Assembly: GCF_900240265.1 (NCBI RefSeq)
Contig: NZ_LT964740.1
Span: 154,909 to 218,908 of the forward strand
Reading direction: 5' to 3'
DNA: 64,000 bases
DNA from: Galactobacillus timonensis
GTDB lineage: Bacteria; Bacillota_I; Bacilli_A; Erysipelotrichales; Erysipelotrichaceae
The stretch's first letter is position 1. Every line of letters begins with the position of its first letter. Shown here piece by piece: positions 42,597 to 51,516 of this stretch. The position numbers were made by a program, and so were the translations under genes. Under the pieces are notes generated by a model. It ran no database searches and was not told the DNA's origin. It saw nothing but the letters and a program-made list of their open reading frames with translations.

Positions 42597-44126
42597 TTAC
42601 CTCCCAAAAACTTTTCTATGAAATGTATTCAACATTTCTTTTGTCTCTCTGCTATAAAATACAAAAGAAATTAATAAACTTTCTGCAGTTGCTAAACTTA
42701 ATACAATGATTGCTCCAACTATCCATGTACCAATTGTGTTGATATTCATCCACCCTACCAGTGGATTGCAAGTCAGTAAAATCAACATAATAGTCATTAG
42801 ATCAACAATCATATGCTTAACGAAGAAAACAAAAGGCCTATTAATAATGTTGTCTTTCAAATACCATGCAAAGTATATTGTATGATAAAGCATTGCTACG
42901 AATGTTCCAATTGCGACTCCTATAAGGCCAAATCTTTTTACTGCCAGAACTGAAATTGCAATATTAATACATGGTTGAATCAAGCTTGCCCACTGCGTTT
43001 GCTTATAATGACCAGCCGCTTTAATCATTCTGAAATATGGAATCCTATAGCATTCGACAGCATAAGCAAAAGATAATAACATTCCAAATATAGGAGCATT
43101 GTAATTTGCATCGGTCACCCCTCTTGTATACCAAAGAACAAAGGGAGTAATAAGAATTGCCGTCACAGAAAATAATAGACTTACCAGAAAATGAACCATT
43201 GCTTCAACCGTTGAAAAAGATTTATTTAATGAGATAATTTCCTTGTTTGCAAGCATATTGCCCCACATAGCTTCTAGCCCTGTCATAGCAGTCATAATTA
43301 TTTGCTCTATTCCATTTACAATAAGAAAATATATATTGTAGATAGAAACATTCGATAAAGTACTAGCAATGGTCAAAATGATAACATCAGTTCTACTGTT
43401 AACAACAGCTGCAAGATGCTGAGTGAAACCATTCCATTTTTGCTTAATTGGCTCCTCGGAATAGGTAATATGGAAGTCAATATCATAATGCTTATGGACA
43501 TAGGTAGCTAAAAGACACGGCTTAATAACATAGATTATTGAAGTGACGCCTTTTACCCAGCGAATATCCTGACCATTCACTATTAAAAGAATGCAAATAA
43601 TTGCATTAGCAAAAATACACATTGTCTGTACGGAGAGCTGAACCCATGCCAGTTGATCGGCATTCAGCAGTAACTGATATGTCATTCCAAAAAAATACTC
43701 AGCCAAAGTACTTAGTGATATTATCACTATCAATGAAACAGTAAATCCATAATCAAAATTTGAATTTACCAGTCGCGGGTAAAATACTATCAGGACAATA
43801 ATATATATTATAAAAATGTATCCAATTTTCTTAAAAAACTTTGAAGCCGAAGCATAGATTTTGCTAATCATCTTATTATCTTTTTCGGCTAATGGTTTAT
43901 ACAAATTTGATTGTATTACAGGCCCGATTCCCATTTCTAGAAGGGTAATGAAATCCAGGAATTGAGTTATTGATGATATTAATCCATTAACATCAGAGCC
44001 ATAATAAAGAAGAATAAATCTTGGTAAAATCAAGCCGGAAATAAGTGCTGCAATTTGCTTAATTAAAGCAGTTATTGTATTTAATTTAAACTTTTGATTC
44101 CTTGTAAGTTCTTTACTATTTCCCAT
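42597..44126 (-). CDS. Polysaccharide flippase (Wzx-like) in the most AT-rich part
   Basis: About 509 residues with 12-14 membrane segments. It opens LTRNQKFKLNTITALIKQIA and has LPRFILLYYGSDVNGLISSI, the N-terminal signature of Gram-positive O-unit flippases. The base composition is visibly more AT-rich than both flanks, and codon use favours A/T in third position, suggesting recent transfer as part of the 42.6-46.9 kb segment. The start overlaps the stop of the CapA-like gene. It is the second flippase of the window; 29103-30662 is another and 56072-57487 the third. Confidence 0.9.
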   Translation of the reverse strand: MGNSKELTRNQKFKLNTITALIKQIAALISGLILPRFILLYYGSDVNGLISSITQFLDFITLLEMGIGPVIQSNLYKPLAEKDNKMISKIYASASKFFKKIGYIFIIYIIVLIVFYPRLVNSNFDYGFTVSLIVIISLSTLAEYFFGMTYQLLLNADQLAWVQLSVQTMCIFANAIICILLIVNGQDIRWVKGVTSIIYVIKPCLLATYVHKHYDIDFHITYSEEPIKQKWNGFTQHLAAVVNSRTDVIILTIASTLSNVSIYNIYFLIVNGIEQIIMTAMTGLEAMWGNMLANKEIISLNKSFSTVEAMVHFLVSLLFSVTAILITPFVLWYTRGVTDANYNAPIFGMLLSFAYAVECYRIPYFRMIKAAGHYKQTQWASLIQPCINIAISVLAVKRFGLIGVAIGTFVAMLYHTIYFAWYLKDNIINRPFVFFVKHMIVDLMTIMLILLTCNPLVGWMNINTIGTWIVGAIIVLSLATAESLLISFVFYSRETKEMLNTFHRKVFGR

Positions 44127-45298
44127 CATCCCTGTTTATTTGAAAATAACTTATCATTAATCCCCTGGAGAAGTAATTCGTGATGTGCTTCGCATTCAAT
44201 GTAATTTCTTACCCCAGTTAATGCGTTTTTGTCAAATCTCTTACTAATAACCAGTCTATTAAATTTATGCCCTGATAATTTATCTATTATGCGGAAAAGA
44301 AGACTCTTTTTCCCAGATACAGTAGATAAATAGTTATTAATCGAACTGTCCGCAAGCTCCTGATAATGCCGGTTGACGCATTCTGGATTTTTAATTTCTT
44401 GTGAACGCTCCCTGAAACCATTTAATATTTTAAAAGCTTCATCACCATCTGCCAGGCGAACTTTTTCTTTTTGCTTACAAAGCGGAATAAAATTAATGGA
44501 CGATATAATATTTCCATTTTCCCTAGTAATATCCAAGTCAATCAACAAGCTTGTCATCCAAGAATCATCGTCACTGCCATCAAACAGAAAATTGCCTTGT
44601 CCATACACAATAGTGCCATTATTCCAATTTTCCATAGAACCAATACAATGGCTATGCTGGCAAACAACAAGATTAGCACCCTTGTCAATCAGTTTTCTAC
44701 ATACCTTCTGAAGATGAGGCGATGGGTACCGATAATTTTCTTTTCCCCCATGATATAAAACGATTACATAGTCAGTTTTATTCTTTAAATCATAAATATG
44801 ATCAAGGCTATTTAACGGATCAAATGGATTAGCCCCTGAAGCGTTCTCATTTGCCGTAGTAAATTCATGTTCTGCACAGCAATAAATACCAATTCTTAAT
44901 CCATTAATTTCAGTGATATATGGTAATGCCGCTTCAGCAACATTCCTGCCTGCGCCGGCGTGCGCAATATTAGCCTTATCAAGAACATCTACGGTACTTT
45001 TTAAACCTTCTGCCCCTTGGTCTAAAATGTGATTATTTGCCAAGTTAAAGAAGAAAGGATTAATTTCTTTCAATCCTTTGATATTATCTGTTGAAGCAAT
45101 CAAATTTGGGCCAAATTTTAATATAGGGTTCCCATTATCAACAAGTGGCACTTCCAAATTAAAGATTGAAAAATCTGCAGATTTGATTTTTCTATATATT
45201 TTATCGCCAATCAACTCACTTACATTTCCATTCTTAAATAGGTAATGGTTACTATCAGTTGGGACGAGATCAGCACCAATTACAATTTTGACAGCCAT
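44126..45298 (-). CDS. CapA/PgsA-like metallophosphoesterase-fold protein
   Basis: About 390 residues of the CapA (poly-gamma-glutamate synthesis) family. It shows VIGADLVPTDSNHYLF, FSIFNLEVPLVDNG, FFNLANNHILDQGAEGLKST and VICQHSHCIGSM-like GANLVVCQHSHCIGSMENW, carrying the metal-binding Asn and His residues. Members act in attachment, retention or polymerisation of capsular polymers; here there are no capBC genes, so a role in modifying a polysaccharide is likelier. No signal peptide is obvious. The ATG at 45298, after AAAGG, is preferred over an upstream extension to 45325. Confidence 0.85.
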   Translation of the reverse strand: MAVKIVIGADLVPTDSNHYLFKNGNVSELIGDKIYRKIKSADFSIFNLEVPLVDNGNPILKFGPNLIASTDNIKGLKEINPFFFNLANNHILDQGAEGLKSTVDVLDKANIAHAGAGRNVAEAALPYITEINGLRIGIYCCAEHEFTTANENASGANPFDPLNSLDHIYDLKNKTDYVIVLYHGGKENYRYPSPHLQKVCRKLIDKGANLVVCQHSHCIGSMENWNNGTIVYGQGNFLFDGSDDDSWMTSLLIDLDITRENGNIISSINFIPLCKQKEKVRLADGDEAFKILNGFRERSQEIKNPECVNRHYQELADSSINNYLSTVSGKKSLLFRIIDKLSGHKFNRLVISKRFDKNALTGVRNYIECEAHHELLLQGINDKLFSNKQG

Positions 45299-45364
45299 AA
45301 ATATGTACCTTTCATCAATACGCAAGATGAGCCTTATGCACTGGCCTTTCTATGCATAATGTTC

Positions 45365-45393
45365 ATTGTATTTTATAATTCACCAAAGCCCAA
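45365..45393 (-). promoter_or_regulatory. Candidate sigma-A promoter before the CapA-like gene
   Basis: On the minus strand TTGGGC (45393-45388) and TACAAT (45370-45365) are 17 bases apart, giving a leader of about 65 bases. The rest of the 277-base gap to the next gene shows nothing recognisable. Confidence 0.4.
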
Positions 45394-45575
45394 CTGAAAC
45401 CTATTTTTTGAATAGCTCAAACAATTAATTCATCCAATATTAAAGTACAACATGCACCGTTTTGAGCACAGAAGATTCTCTCTGATATTCATTTCAAGAC
45501 TGTTGTAATGCTGCCGCCACTAGATCATGAACTAAAACAATGACTGAATATCCGATTTCGCCAATAGTCTCTGTA

Positions 45576-46859
45576 CTAGTTATTCATATCGAGTTTTACT
45601 TTCTTTCCCCAATAAACATCTGTGTCAAAAGATATATCAGTATCAAAACCACTCTGATTAAAAAAAGTCAACTCTCCAAAGTAGATTTTGCTATTAATAT
45701 CATACAAATCAACACGTAATTGCGGATGCCCCTTCCCCAGCTTTTCCGAAATGCTTATTAATTCATTCAAATTTACTGGACGCTGTATATCCCCTTTTGG
45801 TTCTATTTCTGGTTTGTTATACATTAATCTGTTCCAATTTTTGTCATAAAAGCGAAACTTAGGTTTACCTTTTTCACGCTCAGTGCAAACCATCACACTG
45901 TCAACCACTCCATCAAAAGTAAAGACTTTATAATCATTTAAAGCCTTGTATTGTAATCGGACATAAATATCTTTTACTTTGGTTATCAATCCACCATTGA
46001 TTGAAACCCAGTTTTCCATCAATTTGTTTGTTTTCTCCGATGCATACTTTTGGAAAGCAGACGCAGGATAGAATGATAATTCTCCGAAATATTTCTCCCC
46101 TTTTACATCATAAAAGTCTGCATTCAGAAAATTGTTAGATTGTGCTAATTCCTTAGCCAACTGTTCCACCTGACTAATGTATGTGTTGTTTAAAAAAAAC
46201 ATGTTATCAGAGACAGTTGGGAAATCAATTTCACTAAAGTCAAAAATATTATCTTTCGCATCGAAATAATTCGCTTGGCTTAATATGAACTTATCGAAGT
46301 CTGCTTTTAAGCACCTGGCAATTCCATGAAAACAAGAAAACTCAAAATCTTTCATACTATTTGAAGATGAATCTTGCATGTATTGTTCAGCAATTATTCG
46401 AGGCTTGACATCTTTATACGGCCATTCCCTTCCAACATAATAATAATTTCGTCTTAGAGAATTTTCCAATTTTCGCTTTGAAATATTAAATAACGTTTGA
46501 TTGTTTAAAAATAATTGCTTATCTTTTACTATAATGATTCCACCAGAATCATGTGTCGTTTTTAATACAAATTGATTTGGAAGTTCATTAAAGTCAATAT
46601 CATCAACAGAAGTCCATACTCCTAGAGTAGGAATAATATATTGAGAACCTATAATATTGCTTACATATCTTTTTGCCGCATATTTATCAACCATAGTTGT
46701 ATAAATAGGTTTTCGGTCATGCAGCTTAAGCCACTGTAATTTCTCATTATAAGTTTGAGGATTTGATAAATTTAATTTCCTACCGAAAATCTTTTTATAC
46801 CTGTATCTGAGGTATATTTCATCAGGAATAGCATTTTTTAAACCATCTTTTATATTCAT
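45576..46859 (-). CDS. TupA-type ATP-grasp protein with a duplicated C-terminal lobe
   Basis: About 427 residues. The first 290 match the TupA-like ATP-grasp family: LSNPQTYNEKLQWLKLHDRK, then QFVLKTTHDSGGIIIVKDK for nucleotide binding. After MKDFEFSCFHGIARCLKADF, the Asp/Glu-rich metal lobe ends in GEKYFGELSFYPASAFQKYA. A second copy of this lobe follows: LNDYKVFTFDGVVDSVMVCT to SKIYFGELTFFNQSGF. Ordinary TupA-type proteins have one lobe and about 280-330 residues. Such enzymes are thought to form amide bonds between sugar carboxylates and amino acids, as in teichuronopeptide. The ATG at 46859 is preferred, without a strong ribosome binding site. TTGAAA and TATAAA upstream look like a promoter. 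Confidence 0.8.
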   Translation of the reverse strand: MNIKDGLKNAIPDEIYLRYRYKKIFGRKLNLSNPQTYNEKLQWLKLHDRKPIYTTMVDKYAAKRYVSNIIGSQYIIPTLGVWTSVDDIDFNELPNQFVLKTTHDSGGIIIVKDKQLFLNNQTLFNISKRKLENSLRRNYYYVGREWPYKDVKPRIIAEQYMQDSSSNSMKDFEFSCFHGIARCLKADFDKFILSQANYFDAKDNIFDFSEIDFPTVSDNMFFLNNTYISQVEQLAKELAQSNNFLNADFYDVKGEKYFGELSFYPASAFQKYASEKTNKLMENWVSINGGLITKVKDIYVRLQYKALNDYKVFTFDGVVDSVMVCTEREKGKPKFRFYDKNWNRLMYNKPEIEPKGDIQRPVNLNELISISEKLGKGHPQLRVDLYDINSKIYFGELTFFNQSGFDTDISFDTDVYWGKKVKLDMNN

Positions 46860-47141
46860 ATCAAAGGTTTTATTAGTTGTAAAAAAGACTTCTACTATCA
46901 CTTAGCGAAGAAATAGAATCACTATGCTGATTTTGCTAACAATAATTGCATTTATAATCAAAAGATTGATTTTTTCAAGACTGCAGAAAAATCAGTTTTT
47001 TGTTTCGGGCTGGTAAGCACGACTTGATGTATTGAAATAAAGATGTCCTTATAAGCCCTAGTTCAAATACTATATCACCTTATCAGCAAGCTACTAGGTC
47101 AATATCAACAATATCATTCAATACAGCTGTGCGTTTGCTTT
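46860..47141 (-). other. Gap before the TupA-type gene
   Basis: An AT-rich stretch of about 280 bases without a gene. In minus orientation TTGAAA and TATAAA, 16 bases apart at about 46982-46955, form a reasonable promoter for the TupA-type gene. Nothing else is recognised. Confidence 0.35.
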
Positions 47142-47404
47142 TCAATCTTTCTGTGAATTCATGTTCATTAATGTGTACATCATCAAATGATCCATTATCA
47201 TATGGAGATCTTCAGAAATCTGCATGTTATTCACATTTACATGAATACAATAATCAGCTATTTTTTTGAGCTTACCACCCTCATATCCTACCAGGGCAAT
47301 TGTCTTCGCTCCAATACTCTTTGCATATTCCATTCCATTAACAACATTTGCACTGTTTCCGGAGCTAGAAATCCCAAAGAAAATATCGCCATTATTAATT
47401 CTTT
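47142..47404 (-). pseudogene. 3' fragment of a second gmhA (SIS-domain) gene
   Basis: The minus strand reads RINNGDIFFGISSSGNSANV and then MEYAKSIGAKTIALVGYEGG to HLMMYTLMNMNSQKD. This is the last 85 or so residues of a sedoheptulose-7-phosphate isomerase, nearly the same as the end of the intact gmhA at 48173-48754 but with several substitutions, so it is a diverged copy. Its 5' half is gone. The sequence joins the truncated GT4 gene at about 47400 in a different frame, within an AT-rich run. Confidence 0.88.
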
Positions 47405-48130
47405 CTTTTTTACATATTCCCGGAGTTCTTCATCCATATCTCCGCTGCCGATCCACCAGTATTTTACATTCGGGATTTTCTTTGAAACCTGCTCAATCAC
47501 ATCCACTGCAAAGAATGGATTCTTTTCGCGCGAAATACGGCCTACCGATCCGATCACAATGCGATCACTCACGTTCATGGTCCGGCGGACTTCGTCTCTC
47601 TTCAAATGATCAAAGGCAGCGGTTTCGGAAGAAATCACATTTGGAACGACGGTAAACGGTTCCCTGCCGAAAAAGGATTCTCCCGCTTTGTTGCCGCAGG
47701 CGCAAAAGTCCGTGCACTGGTGTTTCAGAATCGGAAGAACTGCTTTTTCTATTTTTTCCTTTACTGGATTACTGCTGAGCCTTGTCGAGTGTGCATGCAG
47801 AATCCGGACCGGAACACCATACTTCCTGGCGCACTGCATCATTGGTATTGTTACTAGCAGAGAATTATCCGATACCACATCGTAGTTTCCTTCACGAAGG
47901 ATCTCTTTGCATTTGTTAATATGAGCGGAAAAATTCTTCAAAGAAGGGAGGATATAGATCTTTCCTCCCGCCTTTTTTATTTCATCATAATAAGGAGTCG
48001 GAACATCATGAAGAAGAGCAAAATCCATGTGTACAGCATTGTGGTCAAGTTCCCTGAAATAGGACATCACAAAGCTGGATACCCCCTGCTCCTTATAAAG
48101 ATTTACAACGACCATCAGTACTTTGATCAT
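47288..48130 (-). pseudogene. Truncated GT4 glycosyltransferase joined to a gmhA fragment
   Basis: The frame starts at 48130 after GGGATGATGTA and encodes about 243 good residues of a GT4 enzyme (IKVLMVVVNLYKEQGVSSFV to WWIGSGDMDEELREYVKK), closely similar to the intact paralogue at 36837-37946. After YVKKKE the sequence runs into the gmhA fragment in the wrong phase, adding about 37 meaningless residues before a stop at 47288. The donor-sugar half with its E-x7-E region is missing, so the product cannot be an active GT4 enzyme. The junction marks a past recombination or deletion. Confidence 0.88.
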
Positions 48131-48172
48131 TACATCATCCCTGTTACACCTGAAAAATCTAAATCAGGATGA

Positions 48173-48754
48173 TCACTTGTCACCCGGCCCCATATTCTTC
48201 AGTGTATACATCATAAGATGGTCCATAATCATATGGACGTCTTCGGCAATCTGCATATTGTTCACATTCACGTGAATGCAGTAGTCGGCAATCTGCTTCA
48301 TCCTGCCGCCATCATAGCCAACCAGGGCAATCGTTTTGGCGCCGACGTTTTTAGCATATTCCATTCCATTGACAACATTGGCACTGTTGCCGGATCCTGA
48401 GATACCGAAGAAAATATCTCCCGCCTTGATTCTTCCCTTAATCTGATAGCGGAAGGTTTCTTCATAGCCGATATCATTACTGATGGCCATCATGATCGGT
48501 GTGTTGTCCGAAAGGCAGACGAAGTTGTACTGGGATGCTTCATCATTGAGTCCCTTATTGAAATCACATACAAAATGACTGGCCGTCGCCGCACTTCCAC
48601 CATTGCCGCAGATATAGGTTGTTTTCCCCTGATCCTTGGCCTCTTCCAGCACATTCATCACGGTATTGATCTGATCCAGGTCAAGAGACTTCAACACCTC
48701 AATTTCCTTATTCAGATAATCCTGCAGCTTCGGTTTATAATCGACTGTATACAT
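48173..48754 (-). CDS. gmhA: Sedoheptulose-7-phosphate isomerase
   Basis: A 193-residue SIS-domain enzyme that converts sedoheptulose 7-phosphate to D-glycero-D-manno-heptose 7-phosphate, the first step of heptose nucleotide synthesis. Signature parts are TYICGNGGSAATASHFVCDF, FGISGSGNSANVVNGMEYAK and the C-terminal HVNVNNMQIAEDVHMIMDHL. AGGAG precedes the ATG. The gene is 4 bases from the fused hddC-gmhB gene, and hddA is three genes upstream, so the pathway is complete. Cytosolic. Confidence 0.93.
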   Translation of the reverse strand: MYTVDYKPKLQDYLNKEIEVLKSLDLDQINTVMNVLEEAKDQGKTTYICGNGGSAATASHFVCDFNKGLNDEASQYNFVCLSDNTPIMMAISNDIGYEETFRYQIKGRIKAGDIFFGISGSGNSANVVNGMEYAKNVGAKTIALVGYDGGRMKQIADYCIHVNVNNMQIAEDVHMIMDHLMMYTLKNMGPGDK

Positions 48755-48758
48755 TGAT

Positions 48759-50072
48759 TTACTCCTTTATGATCATTTTCACCGCATCAAGAAGGTTTTC
48801 GGCCGTAAATTCAGGCTTTGCCGGATATTGATCCAGGCGCTTGGCGGGATCGCCGGACGCAAGGAGAATTGTGTGCATTCCTGCATTGAAGCCGGTCTGA
48901 ACATCAATACCGGTATCTCCGATAAACCATGAATTTTTCAGGTCCACATGATAATCCTGTTCCGCACGTTTCAGAAGCCCGATCTTCGGCTTCCGGCAGT
49001 CACAGACTATTTTCAGCTCCGCAACTTCATTCCTGTATCCCCGATCCGGATGGTGTGGACAGAAATACAGACCATCGAGATAAGCACCTTCAGTCCCAAG
49101 CTCTGTGTACATTCTATTATGAATTGCGTCCAGACGCTCAAATGACACTTCCCCTCTCGCGATGACGGGCTGATTAGTGATGACAATGCAAAGATATTCT
49201 GACGCATTGATCATCCGTACTGCCTCAGCGGCACCCGGCTCCAGCTTCATCTGGCCGGGATCCCGCAGATAACCAACGTACTGATTGATTGTCCCGTCCC
49301 GGTCAAGGAAAATACACTTCTGTATTTTTCTGAGATTGCGATGCTGCGGAATATGGTTTCTGATATCCTGCTCCGCTTTTGCCAGGCGCTCTGGCGTTCC
49401 GATATCCTTCACATATTCCGTGCTGTGATAGGCAAAGATCCGCTCATCCTGGATCAGGTTCGTAATGACATCCTTCTCAAGATCAATCTTGCGGCTGTTT
49501 TTTGATTCCTGAATGGTATGAGTGATGGATGCGATTCTTCGGTTCATCACATAGACACCGGCATTGGTGAGATTTGGAAAATTCTGAAGCCGCTCAGAGT
49601 TCTTAAAGCTCCAGCCGCTTACTCTTCCCTCGGGATCCGCAATGACAATATCGCTGTCATAGGGGTGGGAATTCGGATGTACAAAAAGGGTTATCAGTGC
49701 CTCATGATCCAGATGAAACTTCATAAAGCGCTGGTAATCAATATCGATAAAAAGGTCGCCGAAGACAAGAAAGAAATTTTCCTCCAGCCTGTCCTTCAAC
49801 TCAGCAATGGCACCTGCCGTACCAAGAGGCGTCTCTTCCGTGAAATAAGTGATATTCACGCCAAAGCGCTGCCCATCACCGAAATAATTCCTGATGACAT
49901 CGCCGCGATAGCCGATCACCAGGATGATGTCATTGACACCGCTGCTTTTCAGATTTTCGATCTGATGTTCCAGCAGCGGTTTTCCATTGATCGAAACCAT
50001 GGGCTTGGGAATGTCCTGCGTCACCGACGCAAGTCGTGTTCCTTTGCCGCCGGCCATAATTACGGCCTGCAT
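48759..50072 (-). CDS. Fused heptose-1-phosphate guanylyltransferase and heptose-bisphosphate phosphatase
   Basis: A 437-residue two-domain enzyme. Residues 1-235 are a nucleotidyltransferase of the HddC/RfbA type: VIMAGGKGTRL with the catalytic Arg and Lys, IPKPMVSINGKPLLEHQI and VFGDLFIDIDY. Residues about 250-437 are a GmhB-type HAD phosphatase: IFLDRDGTINQYVGYL, ITNQPVIARGEVSFERLD, the zinc loop CPHHPDRGY and CDCRKPKIGLLKRAEQDYHV, and WFIGDTGIDVQTG. The second removes the 7-phosphate of the bisphosphate; the first then makes GDP-heptose. The two are often separate genes. GAGAGG lies before the ATG; the gap to the epimerase is one base. Confidence 0.92.
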   Translation of the reverse strand: MQAVIMAGGKGTRLASVTQDIPKPMVSINGKPLLEHQIENLKSSGVNDIILVIGYRGDVIRNYFGDGQRFGVNITYFTEETPLGTAGAIAELKDRLEENFFLVFGDLFIDIDYQRFMKFHLDHEALITLFVHPNSHPYDSDIVIADPEGRVSGWSFKNSERLQNFPNLTNAGVYVMNRRIASITHTIQESKNSRKIDLEKDVITNLIQDERIFAYHSTEYVKDIGTPERLAKAEQDIRNHIPQHRNLRKIQKCIFLDRDGTINQYVGYLRDPGQMKLEPGAAEAVRMINASEYLCIVITNQPVIARGEVSFERLDAIHNRMYTELGTEGAYLDGLYFCPHHPDRGYRNEVAELKIVCDCRKPKIGLLKRAEQDYHVDLKNSWFIGDTGIDVQTGFNAGMHTILLASGDPAKRLDQYPAKPEFTAENLLDAVKMIIKE

Positions 50073-50073
50073 G

Positions 50074-51024
50074 TCAGCCTCTCATTGCGGCAAGAACATC
50101 TTTTACAGTCTGACGTACCGCCTCATCCGAAGTATGCTTCGGCTTCCAGCCGGTGCTCAGAACCTTGGAGATGTCATATTGAAACCGCGGAACGTCACCC
50201 TTCCAGCCGGTTTTCCCGCCGGTGTACTTGTAAGAGACATTGGAAAGCCCCATCTCTTCACAGATAATGTCAGCGATTCTGGTAACCGTTGTTCCTTCGG
50301 ATTCCACAGAAATGTTATAGACTTCAGCGCCCGGTCTGAATTCCTTTGTCAAATCAATGATTGCCTCAACAAGGTCCAGAACATAGATATACGGTTTGCA
50401 TTGCGTCCCATCACCGAGAATTTCAAGTTCCTTCGGGTTTTTCTGAAGCTTGTGGATAAAATCAAAAATCACGCCGTGTGTAAGACGCGGTCCGATGACA
50501 TTCGGGAAACGGAAAATAACGACATTCATGTCGTTCATATTGGTATAGGAATAGATCAGTGCTTCCGAAGCAAGCTTGGCACCACCGTAATAGGAAGCCG
50601 GTTTCACGCCGCCGGTCTTTTCATCCAGAACCTGATCCTTCATATCGCCATAGATCGCAGACGTCGACGCAAAGAACAGATTTTTCACTCCATTCTTCCG
50701 CATCCCTTCAAGCAGCGCCCGTGTCGTCAGCAGAGTATCGTTAAAATCAATATCCGGCTGTCTTCCACCCTTCTGAATATCGGAATTTGCTGCCAGATGA
50801 TACACTGCATCAATCCTGTTTTCCTCAAAGAGCCGTTCAACATTTTTCTGATCCGCAAGTTCCATCCTGTAAAACCGGAAATTCGGATTGCCCATCAGAT
50901 GCTGAATGTTCTGATCTCCCATGATCAGCTTATCGGCACAGATGACTGTATTTCCGCTCTCCAGAAATTGATTCATCAAATGGCTTCCGATAAATCCAGC
51001 ACCACCAGCTACCAGTATGTTCAT
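50074..51024 (-). CDS. NAD-dependent epimerase/dehydratase, probably acting on the nucleotide heptose
   Basis: A 316-residue extended SDR. The NAD loop is ILVAGGAGFIGSHLMNQFLE; catalytic Ser is in FASTSAIYGDM and Tyr-Lys in YYGGAKLASEALI. The fold matches UDP-sugar epimerases, but because it is embedded between hddC-gmhB and the acetyltransferase in the heptose cluster, the substrate may be GDP-heptose, giving an epimerised or deoxy heptose. It could also be a UDP-glucose 4-epimerase. Only the fold and cofactor use are certain. Confidence 0.85.
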   Translation of the reverse strand: MNILVAGGAGFIGSHLMNQFLESGNTVICADKLIMGDQNIQHLMGNPNFRFYRMELADQKNVERLFEENRIDAVYHLAANSDIQKGGRQPDIDFNDTLLTTRALLEGMRKNGVKNLFFASTSAIYGDMKDQVLDEKTGGVKPASYYGGAKLASEALIYSYTNMNDMNVVIFRFPNVIGPRLTHGVIFDFIHKLQKNPKELEILGDGTQCKPYIYVLDLVEAIIDLTKEFRPGAEVYNISVESEGTTVTRIADIICEEMGLSNVSYKYTGGKTGWKGDVPRFQYDISKVLSTGWKPKHTSDEAVRQTVKDVLAAMRG

Positions 51025-51031
51025 ATCTCTC

Positions 51032-51466
51032 TTACTCCTTCTTCATAATAATCCGGGCAGGCACCCCGACTGCTGTCGCACCAGGGGGAACATCGCCCAG
51101 GACAACAGCGTTTGCACCGATATGTGCACCATCACCGATGTGAACAGGCCCAAGAATGACAGCCCCGGCACCAATGACAACATCATCCCCAATCTCCGGT
51201 GCTCCATCCTCGGCCTGATCCGACCATCTGGCACCGATTGTCACATTGCATGCAATTCTGCAGTTCTTTCCAATCCTAGTATGCTGCAGGGTCACACACC
51301 CAAGGCCCCGGTGGTTAAAAACGGTTCCTTCACCAATTTCGGCATTTGCGGAAACAGCGTTATCCCCGAATTTAAATGATAAAAGTTCAAAAAACCGAGC
51401 AAAAGGGAAAAGCCACTTTGCTTTTCTTTGATACATCCGGTTTGCCATTCTCCAGCAAAGATTCAT
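51032..51466 (-). CDS. Left-handed beta-helix acetyltransferase (CysE-like)
   Basis: A 144-residue protein of hexapeptide repeats, with VFNHRGLGCVTLQHTRIGKN, IACNVTIGARWS and VVIGAGAVILGPVHIGDGAH, ending DVPPGATAVGVPARIIMKK. It resembles short serine-acetyltransferase-like proteins in polysaccharide loci rather than the biosynthetic CysE, and would O-acetylate a sugar. The ATG at 51466 follows a weak GAAG site. It lies between the epimerase and hddA with small gaps. Likely cytosolic. Confidence 0.85.
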   Translation of the reverse strand: MNLCWRMANRMYQRKAKWLFPFARFFELLSFKFGDNAVSANAEIGEGTVFNHRGLGCVTLQHTRIGKNCRIACNVTIGARWSDQAEDGAPEIGDDVVIGAGAVILGPVHIGDGAHIGANAVVLGDVPPGATAVGVPARIIMKKE

Positions 51467-51516
51467 AACTTCATCTTCCCCTTGTACACTTACATTTGGA
51501 TCAAAAAACGGAACGA

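Noticed and set aside
47288..47400. C-terminal 37 residues of the truncated GT4 as a real extension
   Set aside because: They are the gmhA fragment read in a wrong phase, so they carry no information about the protein.
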